DNA of 64,000 nucleotides from Lumbricus rubellus. Taxonomy: Eukaryota; Annelida; Clitellata; Crassiclitellata; Lumbricidae. Shown here piece by piece: positions 12,301 through 26,400 of this stretch; the stretch's first letter is position 1, and each line of letters begins with the position of its first letter. The notes under the pieces are model-generated. The model had not been told where the DNA came from, made no database searches, and saw only the letters and a list, made by a program, of their open reading frames with translations. The position numbers were made by a program, and so were the translations under genes. The stretch lies in NCBI GenBank assembly GCA_945859605.1, contig OX243822.1, positions 12,429,869-12,493,868 on the forward strand, given 5' to 3'.

Positions 12301-15300
12301 TGTTAAGGTTAGAGCTAGGGTTAGGGTTTCTGTTAGGGTTAGAGCTAGAGTTAGGGTTTCTGTTAGGGTTAGAGCTAGGGTTAGGGTTTCTCTTAGGGTT
12401 AGAGCTGGGGTTGGAGTTTCTGTTAGGGTTAGAGCTGGGGTTAAGGTTTCTGCTAGGATTAGAGCTAGGGTTAGGGTTTCTGTTAGGGTTAGAGCTAGGG
12501 TTAAGGTTTCTGTTAGGGTTAGAGCTAGGGTTAGGGTTTCTGTTATGGTTAGAGCTAGAGTTAGGGTTTCTGTTAGGGTTAGAGCTAGGGTTAGGGTTTC
12601 TGTTAGGGTTAGAGCTAGGGTTAGGGTTTCTGTTAGGGTTAGAGCTAGGGTTAGGGTTTCTGTTAGGGTTAGAGCTAGGGTTAGGGTTTCTGTTAGGGTT
12701 AGAGCTAGGGTTAGGGTTTCTGTTAGGGTTAGAGCTAGGGTTAGGGTTTCTGTTAGGGTTAGAGCTAGAGTTAGGGTTTCTGTTAGAGTTAGAGCTAGGG
12801 TTAGGGTTTCTATTAGGGTTAGAGCTAGGGTTAGGGTTTCTGTTAAGGTTAGAGCTAGGGTTATGGTTTCTGTTAGGGTTAGAGCTAAGGTTAGGGTTTC
12901 TGTTAGGGTTAGAGCTAGGGTTAGAATTTCTGTTAGGGTTAGAGCTAGGGTTAGGATTTCTGTTAGGGTTAGAGCTAGGGTTAGGGTTTCTGTTAGGGTT
13001 AGAGCTAGGGTTAGGGTTTCTGTTAGGGTTAGGGATAGGGTTAGGGTTTCTGTTAGGGTTAGAGCTAGGGTTAGGGTTTCTGTTAGGGTTAGAGCTAGGG
13101 TTAGGGTTTCCGTTAGAGTTAGAGCTAGGGTTAGGGTTTCTGTTAGGGTTAGAGCTAGGGTTAGGGTTTCTGTTAGGGTTAGAGCTAGGGTTATGGTTTC
13201 TGTTAGGGTTAGAGCTAGGGTTAGGGTTTCTGTTAGGGTTAGAGCTAGGGTTAGGGTTTCTGTTAGGGTTAGAGCTAGGGTTAGGGTTTCTGTTAGGGTT
13301 AGAGCTAGGGTTAGGGTTTCTCTTAGGGTTAGAGCTAGGGTTAGGGTTTCTGTTAGGGTTAGAGCTAGGGTTAGGGTTTCTGTTAGGGTTAGAGCTAGGG
13401 TTAGAGTTTCTCTTAGGGTTAGAGCTAGGGTTAGGGTTTCTGTTAGGGTTAGAGCTAGGGTAGAGTTTCTCTTAGGGTTAGAGCTAGGGTTAGGGTTTCT
13501 GTTAGGGTTAGAGTTAGGGTTAAGGTTTCTGTTAGGGTTAGAGCTAGGGTTAGGGTTTCTCTTAGGGTTAGAGCTAGGGTTATGGTTTCTGTTAGGGTTA
13601 GAGCTTGGGTTAGGGTTTCTGTTAAAGTTAGAGCTAGGGTTAGGGTTTCTGTTAGGGTTAGAGCTAGGGTTAGGGTTTCTGTTAGGCTTAGAGCTAGGGT
13701 TAGGGTTTCTGATAGGGTTAGAGCTAGGGTTAGGGTTTCTGTTAGGGTTAGAGCTAGGGTTAGGGTTTCTGTTAGGGTTAGAGCTAGGGTTAGGGTTTCT
13801 GTTAGGGTTAGAGCTAGGGTTAGGGTTCCTGTTAGGGTTAGAGCTAGGGTTAGGGTTTCTGTTAGGGTTAGAGCTAGGGTTAGGGTTTCTGTTACGGTTA
13901 AAGCTATGGTTAGGGTTTCTGTTAGGGTTAGAGCTAGGGTTAGGGTTTCTGTTAGAGTTAGAGCTAGGGTTAGGGTTTCTGTTAGGGTTAGAGCTGGGGT
14001 TAAGGTTTCTGTTAGGGTTAGAGCTGGGGTTAGGGTTTCTGCTAGGGTTAGAGCTAGGGTTAGGGTTTCTGTTAGGGTTAGAGCTAGGGTTAGGGTTTCT
14101 GTTAGGGTTAGAGCTAGGGTTAGGGTTTCTGTTAGGGTTAGAGCTAGGGTTAGGGTTTCTGTTAGGGTTAGGGTTTCTGTTAGGGTTAGAGCTAGGGTTA
14201 GGGTTTATGTTAGGGTTAGGGCTGGGATTAAGGTTTCTGTTAGGGTTAGAGCTGGGGTTAGGGTTTCTGTTAGGGTTAGAGCTAGGGTTAGGGTTTCTGT
14301 TAGGGTTAGAGCTAGGGTTAGGGTTTCTGTTAAGGTTAGAGCTAGGGTTAGGGTTTCTGTTAGGGTTAGAGCTAGGGTTAGGGTTTCTGTTAGGGTTAGA
14401 GCTAGGGTTAGGGTTTCTGTTATGGTTAGAGCTAGGGTTAGGTTTTCTGTTAGGGTTAGAGCTAGGGTTAGGGTTTCTGTTAGGGTTAGAGCTAGGGTTA
14501 GGGTTTCTGTTAGGGTTAGAGCTAGGGTTAGGGTTTCTGTTAGGGTTAGAGCTAGGGTTAGGGTTTCTGTTAGGGTTAGAGCTAGGGTTAGGATTTCTGT
14601 TAGGGTTAGAGCTAGGGTTAGGGTTTCTGTTAGGGTTAGAGCTAGGGTTAGGGTTTCTGTTAGGGTTAGAGCTAGGGTTAGGGTTTCTGTTAGGGTTAGA
14701 GCTAGGGTTAGGGTTTCTGTTAGGGTTAGAGCTAGGGTTAGAGTTTCCTGACAATGATCACCACCAGTGCATTATACCGACCATTCTTCCACAACCGGGC
14801 GACAGAGAACATTGCCTGAAGACTGCTAACCTGACCCTGGCCAAGAGAGATGGAGTTGAACTTCTGTCCGTCAAAGCCTCTGTCGTGTGCAAACTTGAGC
14901 AGCGCCATCGTGGGGTCGACACCTGGCGACAGAATGAAGATGAGTGGAGCGCAGCAGTTTGAGTCGTTGAAAGACTTCGACAAGTCGAATGGCGGAGGCT
15001 CAACAAAACTCCGACCAAGTTTCTGCGTCACAAAGTTCGTCACAGCTGGAATGACCTTCAAGTGAAAGATATACATGTACAGCCGGTGAATGATCAAGTA
15101 ATAAGTAATAAATTACAATAACAGTGGTATCCGGACCAGGTGCCACTCCTTGAGTTTTCCACAAGATCTTGGGTTTTACGAACCGAACTTTGGAAATGTT
15201 TTTTTGGGGGGGGGAAGAACTTGGGTTTTTCTTGGGTTTTTTCAGACTTTATATTGAAACATTTGTGAAATTTTGCATATTTAATAAAATGAAACAGCAG

Positions 15301-18300
15301 GCTTAACCTTGTTAGCGAGAAAATCTTTATTAGGTGTGGCTGGGTCGGGAGCACCTCTGAATAGTTATCTTGAAGGGGTGCTATATAAATTTCTCAGATA
15401 GATAGATAGATGGATTGCTGTTGTCTGTTGAAAGATAAATTAATCACAAAAATAATTAATAGCTTAAAGGGACATATCTAGCTCAAAACGTAAAGAAAAA
15501 AGAGACATTTACGGCTCATAATAAGCAACAGGTTTTTTTAACGTGCAGTTGTGCACAAAATTTGCAGTTGTAGAAGCACTTCTGTACACTCAAAACTAGC
15601 AGAAAAGGCCATTGCCTTCCGATTGGAAGTAATTTACTATGGAGGATGGAAAAGGAAAGAAGGGTTGCGCAGTTCTAAGAATTCCTTAAAAACAGCCCTG
15701 ATAAGTAACATAGGGAAGCCTAATTTAAATCGCAAAATCCCACAACAATAAGAAAGGGTGAGATTACTTTGTCTGGTCGAATGCAACGTAGCACAATCAT
15801 TTTCTGAAAGTCGTTCAGCCTCTGGTTCCATGGAGCCGGTAATTCTGCTTCATGCGGTGCCTTGTTGTCATAGTAACAGCGCCAGTCTTTGACCTTCTCC
15901 CTGAAATGTTGCCTAGGAAACAGTTCCAGAAATCAGAAGGTGAAACGTTTGCCAATTATTGCACACAGAAAAATGAAATGAACTTCCTTCAAAGCTGCAT
16001 TTATTGATCTGAACAATGAAACTTTGTTTATTAAATTTCTCGTCTTTTTCTGCCGTGGCTGGGTTGGGAGCGCCTCTGAGTAGTATCTTGGAAGGCTGCT
16101 AAAATTTAATAAGTTCATAGAATGAATGAAATAGCCAGCTTACGTTTCAGGATTACATGTGAGTAATTTCAGTATCTTAAGAGACTTTCAGTAAAGATGT
16201 CAGTATTTCAAGTGAGTTTCAGAGAAGCTTCTAGTGATTCAGTTTAGCCTACTCCCAGCAGGAGCCAGAATTGATTGGAAATGTGCCTCATGGCTAACTC
16301 AATGAACAGCTCTTCTCCTTCCAATGCACATAGAAAGTGCCAAAATGCTTAAAATATTATTACAAAAGATACGGAACTAAATCAAATCAAACCACATGGG
16401 AAGCAAAGTGACTGAGACAAAATTAAATATTTTACAGAAATCTTTTGATTTTTTTACAGAAAAACCTTTGAAGTTTATAACAGAAATGTTTAAAGTTTTT
16501 TTACAGAAATCTTTGAAGTTTATTACAGAAATCCTTTGAATTTTATTACAGAAATCCTTTGAAGTTTGGCAGCTGATCCATTCGGCAAATTTCGTCCCAG
16601 TTGCGGTCACTTATCCACTGGCTGTCTGGATTGGGAACCGTGTTTTCCAATCCAATTCCACCCGTCAGGAAGAACATGAGCTCTCCACGATCCAAGTCAC
16701 CATTTGCCCTTCAAAAAACAGAAGAGAAAATTATAGTAAACAATGAATATCACATGGATTAACATAAAGATATAAAGAAAACAGCTAAAAACTCAACATT
16801 CTTGCTGAGTGGACCTTGGCACAGTATGCCCAATACCCATGTGGTGCACACTGTTCAACTTTGTATTCATTTCAATTGGCAAGCAAATCACAAGTCCTGC
16901 AATGAACTGTCCAAGTTATTAAGGCTTGTCTCTTGCCATTCAATTATTCAATTCAATCAGACAAGGAACCAGCATCCTAACCATGAACTGCACGTAAAAA
17001 TAAGGAAACCATTCAATAGCGCTCCCGGTGTTGTACTTACAGGAAGAGATGGGAACAGAGGAGGAACGAGAAGATGAGTTTGTGCTTTGCGAACAGCGAA
17101 CGGCAGATGTTCTCGTACAGGTTGTACTGGAAATGGTCCTTCAGATATCGCAGGCGACGATCAAGAACCTTCGTTTTGTTGCTGGAAGAAAGAATCATTG
17201 TTTTCAGCAAAAATAAGTCAGTTTATTTCAAATGGACCTAGGCCTACCTCATACCCAGTGCTTAAAGTGCGGAAAAAGAAGTGCCTGGACGCTCCTTACC
17301 TCTCCAAAAGAAGGATGGCATTCAGATTTTAAAATAAGTGCATGGACGCCGTCCATGACCGTCCCTGCAACACTTTAAGCCCTGCTCATACCTATACATA
17401 TGTACTCCAATGAGGGGTCATCCATATAGGGTAATAAATTAATAATATGCAAAAATCGTATTTTTAACACCACCCCGCCGTATATTTTGCTGACCACTCC
17501 CAATATGAGTAGGCTACGTATACAAAAAAGCTTCTTTTCTTCCTCCTCCTCTATGTGTATGCTATCTCTTGAATATCAATAATAAATAAAAGACACTGAA
17601 CAATCCAGCTGTAAAATGTTCAATCTGCCCTAATGCAGATCTCAATGACTTGCATCCTCCCCCAAAAAATATTTTTTCAGCTAATAATGCTCTTTAAAAA
17701 CTGAAACTAAGTACTCCAGTTAAGTTATTAGATGTCTATAAATCAGTAACGCATTGTGGGCAGCTTTCTGGATATCTTTGCACAAGGCCGTAGCCAGGAT
17801 TTGATTTCGGGGGTGTTTCTTTGACGGAGATTTTCTCACAACTTTTTTTAGTCGTCGGAAACGGCTTTCTTACCATTTTTCACCTAATTTCATGTATTTT
17901 TCATTATGTGCTAGAGAATGCATTCTATTATTTTTCACATTTTTCATTTTTTGGGTGTTTTAGTGATTTTATTTCATGGTTTTTACATCACGTGCTCGTA
18001 AATGCATAATATTGTTTTTCCATTTTACATTTGGGGGTGTTCAAACACCCAAAACACCCCCTAGCTACGGCCTTGTCTTTGAAAACAGTCATCGATGTCA
18101 TGCTGTGAGCTGTTCAGCTGTTGCCGCAATGTTGCGATGAGTTGATGTAAACTAACCTGTCGTGAATGGACATCACGAAAAGGTTGATGAACCAGCTGAG
18201 TGAATACTGGTACATCGGGTCGATGTTTGGAAGGTCTGCCACTGAGAAGAAGAGAATGGCCGAGTGCTTGGCAATCGGACGATAGCACTGGCGAGACTCC

Positions 18301-21300
18301 TCTATCTTCTTCTCAGTCTCCTCAGCAATCTATATATGGTGCAGAAGTTAGACACCATCAAGGATCAATCAATCAATCAATCAATCGGGCGGTCGGCCAA
18401 TCAATTAATAAATCAATCAAGGTTTCTTATTGCAACCAATTGTAGGGCCTAACAGTCGGTAAAGCACGAATTAGACCATAGACAATATTACAATATCAAC
18501 AATTGGATAGCCTACTCAAAGAAATCCACTGGAAATTATAGCAACCTTGACATTTAAAGTCATTTATTAATTAGTAGCCTACGTCTATTGCAACAGTGCC
18601 TACTGCACAAGGCATCAAGAGTTGGCCCATGTCAAACTTGAAACGTATCAAGTTTAGTTATAACTTACATGTATATACCGGTAATAGGAGAACATTGAAC
18701 GACATGTGTTGTAACAGCCTAGCAGCATAAGTAGGGCCTACTGTAAGTGTATTGCTAATATTACAAGTTGCTAACCGCCTTTTCGTCTACATGTACAAGA
18801 ACTTACAATGTAAGCTTACTTTAAATACATAAACAACAAAGGTGAAAACGCTCCAACATTTTTGTGCCTACAGCGCCGAGCCTTTTCTACTGGAATGGCC
18901 TCCCACTAAACTTGTGACTTATGCCTAGACTAAATTCACCTGCTTTTTATAAGTTGCTCAAGACCTATTATTTTAGCTGTGGCTGGACTGGGAGCGCCTC
19001 TGAGTAGATTTCTTGAAGAAGCGCTATATAAATTCACGAAATGAATGAATGAATGAATGAATGAATAAAGAGCCCAACTACCAATCACGGTCTAAAAATT
19101 CCAAATTAACAAAACAACTATTCATCCCCTCCAACTCCCTCTAACCTTCTGCTTTTTAAAGATTTCATTTGATATGGTCTTCGATGAATCCAAAAACTGA
19201 ACGGCAGTCTCATCCTCCAGAATGTTTCCCTCAGAGGATGAGAGTGTGTGGAGGATCTTGTCCTCTATATCCTGCAGAAGTCGATTGTTGTTGGCGCTTG
19301 CCACGATCAACGCCTGGCGTTCCACTTCCAACTCAGGCCTGAAAATTGAAGAAAGGAAAAGCAGAAAATTAATTATGATGAAAATATGCAACCAGCATTA
19401 TTAAACAGGCAAATCATATTTGTTATCTAGAAAATATAACTTATACTATATTGACCTATACTATAATAACCAATACTTTATACTTAGTATACTACCGGGT
19501 ATATACTTATAAAATATACGATGTATGAGGGTCTGTACATACACTTTAAAGATTTCATGTAGCATGTATGTAGCATGCCAGAGGTCTGAGCATACTTTTT
19601 GTGTACATTCTCAGAGGCTTATACATACTTATAATATATGTAGCATTCAAGGTCTGTACATACTTATGTACATGCCAAAGGTCTTGCACATGCTTATGTA
19701 GTAGGCCAAAGGTATGCACATACTTGTGTACCACCCCACCCCACCCACCCCACCCCACCCCACCCCAACCCTCACATACAATTAGAGCAAATCAGTGTTA
19801 AAAGGGTACGCCTGGACGCCCCTTACCTTTCCAAAAGAAGTGCCAAGAAGCCCATTACATTTTCAGGTATGTACAATTTGTATGTAGCATGCCAGCGGTC
19901 TGTGCATACCTGTGTAACATGTCTCAGATACGCGCCTACTTGTGTATCTTACCAGAGGTATGTACACACTTATGTAGCATGGACTTGGACCTGACTTGCA
20001 TTGAGGTGGACTCGACTACATCACTGACCCTACCCTACCCTACCCTACTCTACCCCACCCTACCCTACCCTACCCTACCCTACCCTACCCTACCCTACCC
20101 TACCCTACCCTACCCTACCCTACCCTACCCTACCCTACCCTACCCTACCCTACCCTACCCTACCCTACCCTACCCTACCCTACCCTACCCTACCCTACCC
20201 TATCCTACCCTACCCAACCCTACCCTACCCCACCCCACCCCACCCCACCCTACCCTACCCTACCCTACAGGGTCTACCCTACCCAACCCTACCCTGCCCT
20301 GCCCTACCCTACCCTACTATACCCTACCATACTCTACCCTTCCAATCATCACAATCAGACTCACCTTTCTTTGGTGACAACAATTCCCAGCAGCTGGTCC
20401 TCCAGACCTTCTCTGGTTATCATGAAGTTAAGCAGCGAGACCTTTGTTGCTACTTCGGGCAGGTAGTGAGGGTTGCGTAGTTTCGTTGTGATGTAGAAGC
20501 GAAAGTCATTGTTGTATTCAATGATATTTTCACCCAGACGAATCATCTCAACGCCACCTACAGTCAAAGTAAAGAAGTATACCATTCAGCATCACCCACA
20601 GTTAGAGCAAAGCATGCATCATCCAACCTTACCTATAGTCCAAGCAAAGAAGTACTGGTATATCACCAACCCTCACATACAGTTACAATGCAGAGCAAAG
20701 CATACATCATCCAACCTTACCTATTATTGTCCAAGCAAAGAAGTATATATCACCAACCTCAACTGTAACATGCAACCTAAAAATTACACAATTCAGAGGC
20801 ATCTCAAGTTGGAGAAGCGAAACATCACTGTATAGTAGCACGTTGTTGAAAAAGATCTAAACAAATTCCAATGAATATTTTTGAGCTTATAGCTCTGCTA
20901 CGATGTGTTAGAGTTATATGAAACACCATTGGAGCCAAAAAATTACAAATAGTCTGAATAGACCAGATTCTGAGCAGAAACAGTTCAAACCAGACCATAG
21001 CCAGCCTCCTCTTTCTAAAAACTCAAATCAAATTGGGGTTAAATTTAATATTGAGGTTTTTCTTCTGTCAATACTTTCAGTCCCTTACTCGATGAACAAG
21101 AATGCAACAGACCCAACACAGACAGTGTTAGCAGGATGATGGTGACGATGATGATGATGAAGATTGTGATGCAGGATGGTGATGATGACTGACAGGGGCG
21201 CCGTTAGGCGTACGCACTTACGCAAGTGCGTACAGCGCGGAAAGGCAAAAAAATTTTTTCCCACAAATTGAAAATTTATTATAAGCGATGAAATTCTATT

Positions 21301-23268
21301 GAAATTTTATAATCTATAGAATATACTTTCTTCCTTACTTACTTACACTCTAATAGAGAGCCATCTTGGCATTGAGCGTCTTATAGCCGCCTAGGTCCTA
21401 GAGGTCTATGGATCCTGGGATTCCTGGATGTCATTATCAAGGCCTATTATATGGCCTACGCCAGAAAGCATCCAAGGAGAATGACACTGCTTAATCCACT
21501 GGCATGTGACACTTAATTATTTCCTTTTTGGATCAAGGGTTGCGCGATCAAAACCGATAACTGATTTATAATCGTTTCACTGTTAACCTTCAGTGGAGAC
21601 CAGTGGTTTTATATGAGAAACTACATATTTTTTAAGTTACACAACATTTTCTATAAAACGGATCATTATAGTGTGGCGTGATCTAATTTCATATATATAC
21701 AGGGCTTAAAGTGTGCCAGGACGGTCATGGACGGCGTCCTGGCACTTATATTCGAGGCAGGACGCCGTCCTATGACTTATTTGGCCAGCACTACCAGGAC
21801 GGTCGTCCATGATTGCATGGATGGCGTCCATGCAGTTATATATGGACGACCGGCCATGACTGCATAAAAATGGCTCAATTTGAGGTCGACACAGCCAAAA
21901 ATGCGCTGGTCGCTGGGTCTCCACCCCCAGACCTTGCTGGGGGAGCTTACTGTAAATTTTAAGACAAAACCTTTCTCTTTTACAATAACATTTTGATTTT
22001 TATTGTTATCCTGGTAGCTTGCGACACTGAAAAACGACTTATTCTTAAAAATTTCGCGACTTTGTCGTTCACAAATGGCTGGCAAACAAGTCTAAAGATG
22101 GCTCCATTTAAGGTCGAAACAGCCAAAAATGCGCTGGTCGCTGGGGCTCCGCCCCAGACCCCGCTGGGGGAGCTTACGACGCTCCCCCAGACCCCCTAGT
22201 CGGGATGGGCTTCGTGCCTTCGGCACTCGCAACTTCCCGCCTTCGGCGCCGCCACTGACGACCAATTAGGCCTGCAATACAGCGTCCTGCCACTTTTTTT
22301 ACACTTTAAGCGCTGTATATATATATGGGATTGGATTGGTAGTATTTACGCCCCCCCCCCTAACCAGAAATCCTGGATCCGCCCCTGAATATAAGCTCGT
22401 ATCGATCGCTGTTCGCTTCATATTATTTTGTGCAAGTTGTGCGTACAGAAATAAAATCCTGGCGGCGCCGCTGATGACTGATGTTGATGAAGAAGCAGAC
22501 TAGAAGATCGACAAGATGCATGGGAAGACACACGGACGCACACCCACCCACACACACACGGACACACACGCACACAGACACACCCACACATACACACACA
22601 TAGAAATTAAGTTAAATGGTGATAGATAAATGTGACTATTACTATGAACTTTGTGAGTAATGATAACAATAGCAGGCCAAATGATAAAGCTGACAAATAT
22701 TGAAAATGTGCCAAAAATGAACTTATTTAATTGTGAACACAGCTGTGATGCACAGAAAAACTTGTTAGCTGCAAAGGTGAAAACATGCACAGTTCTTCAT
22801 GGGTGAACAAATATGTTTTGGTGGAAAAGAACCGAAATTTTACCAGAATCTTCTGCTCAGCAATGATTAACAAGGAAAGTTTTTCATGAACAGAACATAG
22901 CAGCAGATAATGATAATGAAGAAGATGTCGAGGAGGAGTTCTCTGCCCGAAGGCATAGTATGTTAGTACGTCTTGCTTGTTAAACTGGCAGCATCATAGA
23001 AATTGTGCAATCACACGTTAGGTGAATCCATGTGTAAATGGGTCATGTATATTGTAATTGCACTATCCCTTTAAAAGCCAAGGACACCAGTTTATCCACA
23101 AGGACTGGTATAAGCAGGGATGTAATGTTTTTTCATTTATACCAGAAAAACTGGTTGATGTGGCCATTCATCTGACAAGGTCAGGCAACCAACTCAGTTC
23201 AACCCTATTCTGATGAACTTCTTAATATGTCTGTCTGTCTGTCTGTCTGGCTTTCAAACTGTCTATCC

Positions 23269-23301
<33 letters not shown>

Positions 23302-23405
23302 CGTAGGTGTGTGTAGGTGTGCAGAGGTGTGTGTGTGTGTAGGTGTGCATATGTGTGTGTAGGTGTGTGTAGGTGTGCGTAGGTGTGCATAGGTGTGTGT
23401 GTAGA

Positions 23406-23438
<33 letters not shown>

Positions 23439-26400
23439 GTGTAGGTGTGTGTGTGTGCGCGCGCGTGTGTGTGCAAGGATGTGTCCAGTTACCCTCACTA
23501 AGACAGATATGTCTGTCTCTGCCTGTCTATGCTTGTCTCTGTCTGTCTCTGTCTGTCTCTGGCTGTCTTGCTCTGTCTCTGTCTGTCTTGCTCTGTCTGT
23601 CTGTCTCGTTCCGTCTGTCTGTCTATTCACTCACTCTGCTTGAAGGTCTGTTTCAAGAGCAGTGGTTCCAGCGATGGTTCCAGCTCCTCTCCAACGCTTT
23701 CCAGCAGAATTGGATTTCCGAATGTCACACAGTTCTCCAGCGTTCGCATGTAATCCGAATCAGTCAACTTAATGACCAGCAGCTTGTTATCCTTCTCCAT
23801 GTTCTTTGTCCAACGACTCGCCTGACCTTGAGGGTCGATCATCAGTGGCCTAAATAAATAAAAAAAATCATGAAAAAGTTTATATAGTAGGTTTAAGTAA
23901 CAACGATAGAAGACAATATTGAGAACAAAGTAAAAGACAATTTTAAGAACAAAGTAAAAGACAATATTGAGAACAAAGTAAAAGACAATTTTAAGAACAA
24001 AGTAAAAGACAATATTAAGAACAAAGTAAAAGACAATAATAAGAACAAAGAAAGAGTCAATATTAAGAACAAAGTAAAAGACAATAAATATTAAGAATAA
24101 AGTAAAAGACAATATTAAGAACAAAGTAAAAGACAATATTAAGAATAAAGTAAAAGACAATATTAAGAATAAAGTCAAAGACAATATTAAGAACAAAGTA
24201 AAAGACAATATTAAGAACAAAGTAAAAGACAATAAATATTAAGAATAAAGTAAAAGACAATATTAAGAACAAAGTAAAAGACAATATTAAGAATAAAGTA
24301 AAAGACAATATTAAGAACAAAGTAAAAGACAATAAATATTAAGAATAAAGTAAAAGACAATATTAAGAACAAAGTAAAAGACAATTTTAAGAATAAAGTA
24401 AAAGACAATACTAAGAACAAAGTAAAAGGTAATAAATAATTCAGAACAAAGTAAAAGGTAATATTAAGAACAAAGAAATAATCAATATTAAGAACAAAGT
24501 AAAAGTCAATATTCAGAACAAAGTAAATGAAAATATAAAGAACAAAGTAAAAGACAATATTAAGAACAAAGTAAAAGACAATAAATATTAAGAATAAAGT
24601 AAAAGACAATATTAAGAACAAAGTAAAAGACAATTTTAAGAATAAAGTAAAAGACAATACTAAGAACAAAGTAAAAGGTAATAAATAATTCAGAACAAAG
24701 TAAAAGGTAATATTAAGAACAAAGAAATAATCAATATTAAGAACAAAGTAAAAGTCAATATTCAGAACAAAGTAAATGAAAATATAAAGAACAAAGTAAA
24801 AGGTAATATTCAGAACAACGTAATGTGAAATCCTCTCCTGACTGTTAAAATGCAGAGTTCAGTCAAGGAAACTTTATTCCAAGTATGATTTTCAGTACTG
24901 ACTAACTACATTCTCACATGAATTATACACCAACCGGTATTACAATTCATTAGCCAGCGAAACAAAGTCAATGAAAAAACACACACACACACCCACACAC
25001 ATACATATAAAAATTACACATTGGCTCCCTGAACATTACCATCTGCGTGAGTTGGCAACAATAACTCCATTGTCGATAGAAAAACTGTCCCTGGGAAGAC
25101 CAGCAATGTTCCACGCCTGAATCTTGACTGGTTCCCCAAGGGTCTTCGTCAACGAGAATTCGTTAGAACAAGGAATACTACGTTCCTAGAAAATAAAGAG
25201 ACAAATTGTTACATAAAGTGCACATAGCGTAGCCTACATTTTATTTAAACTATCCATTCTTTCACATTCATTCATTCATTCATTCACTCATTCAATCAAT
25301 TATCTGGAAATTCATACAGAGCTTCACTAAGAAACCTAATCAGAGGTGCTCCTTGCTCCTGTGTAACCAAAAGAACAGTTCAAATATGGCAAGAAAGTTT
25401 TAAGATAGAGACCCAGGGTGTAGGCCCTATGTGCAGCTCTGAGGGGGAAGACCGTTCCAGACCACTGGGACAGAGAAGGCCCCATTCAATTGTCCACCTG
25501 TCAAACTACAATAGAGAAACAGTGCATACTGACGTCACCATGCCCAACTTTATTGTTCAGCTGCACCGAAGAAACTTATTAGTCTTTAGGCCTACATCAC
25601 TTGCAATTGCTCAGCGCTTTGGCGTGAAACTCCGATTGAGGGTCCGCGCCGTAGTCGGGAGCGCTTCTGAGTAGTAATCTTGAAGAGGCGCTATAACAAG
25701 TGCACATACATACATACATACATACATACATACATACATACATACATACATACATACATACATACATACATACATACATACATACATACATACATACATA
25801 CATACATACATACATACATACATACATACATACATACATACATACATACATACATACATACATACATACATACATACATACATACATACATACATACATA
25901 CATACATACAATACAATACACTGGAAAGGAAACAGCTATGCCAACAACATAAGAAGCAGACCTTGCATGCCTGAACCCACTCCGACGTGCACTTGTCCCG
26001 AAAGGCAGACGTGAACGGTCCAAGGTAGGCAATGGTTCCAGCTGAGATGAGAACATCACCGAGGAGGTTGTCATAGGCAACCTGAAGGTCAATGGCAACC
26101 TGACTCCATCTGTCCTTCTCACCTCCAAGGCCACCGATCAGCTTTTCCGCACGCACCAGTTTCTGGGCGCACAGAGTCACCTGTCACAAAGTTCACAGGT
26201 CGTTATTCGGCAGTTAGCATTGGTAAACTGAGCAAAAATAAGGACGTGGTGGCACCTTGCAAGGCTGCCAACAGTTACATTCGACTTTTTTAATAACTCG
26301 CGATCAACCGATTGTTCAATACCGATTGCAATCATACAGCGTTGAGTCAATTCGAAAAATAAACAAAGATTATTAATGTTATTAACATTGTAGGAATCAG

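Noticed and set aside
5007..14748. A true chromosome end
   Set aside because: Dynein coding sequence continues in frame on both sides and the units are 30-mers, not pure TTAGGG.
4873..14962. ORFs of 800-1,400 codons reading [20 protein letters not shown] or [10 protein letters not shown]
   Set aside because: They are frames through the stop-free 30-bp satellite on both strands, change frame with each indel, and have no recognisable domain.
23627..24669. Hydrophobic SFTLFLIL repeat ORFs, possible membrane proteins
   Set aside because: Translation of the 24-bp minisatellite; periodic DNA, no start context, in an intron.
23885..24825. CRISPR-like array of 24-bp repeats
   Set aside because: Units are contiguous with no unique spacers, in a eukaryotic intron.
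25597..26180. MYVCMYVC / IHTYIHTY ORFs (also at 40760-41530)
   Set aside because: Translations of (CATA)n microsatellites; the only coding part on this stretch is dynein exon 34.
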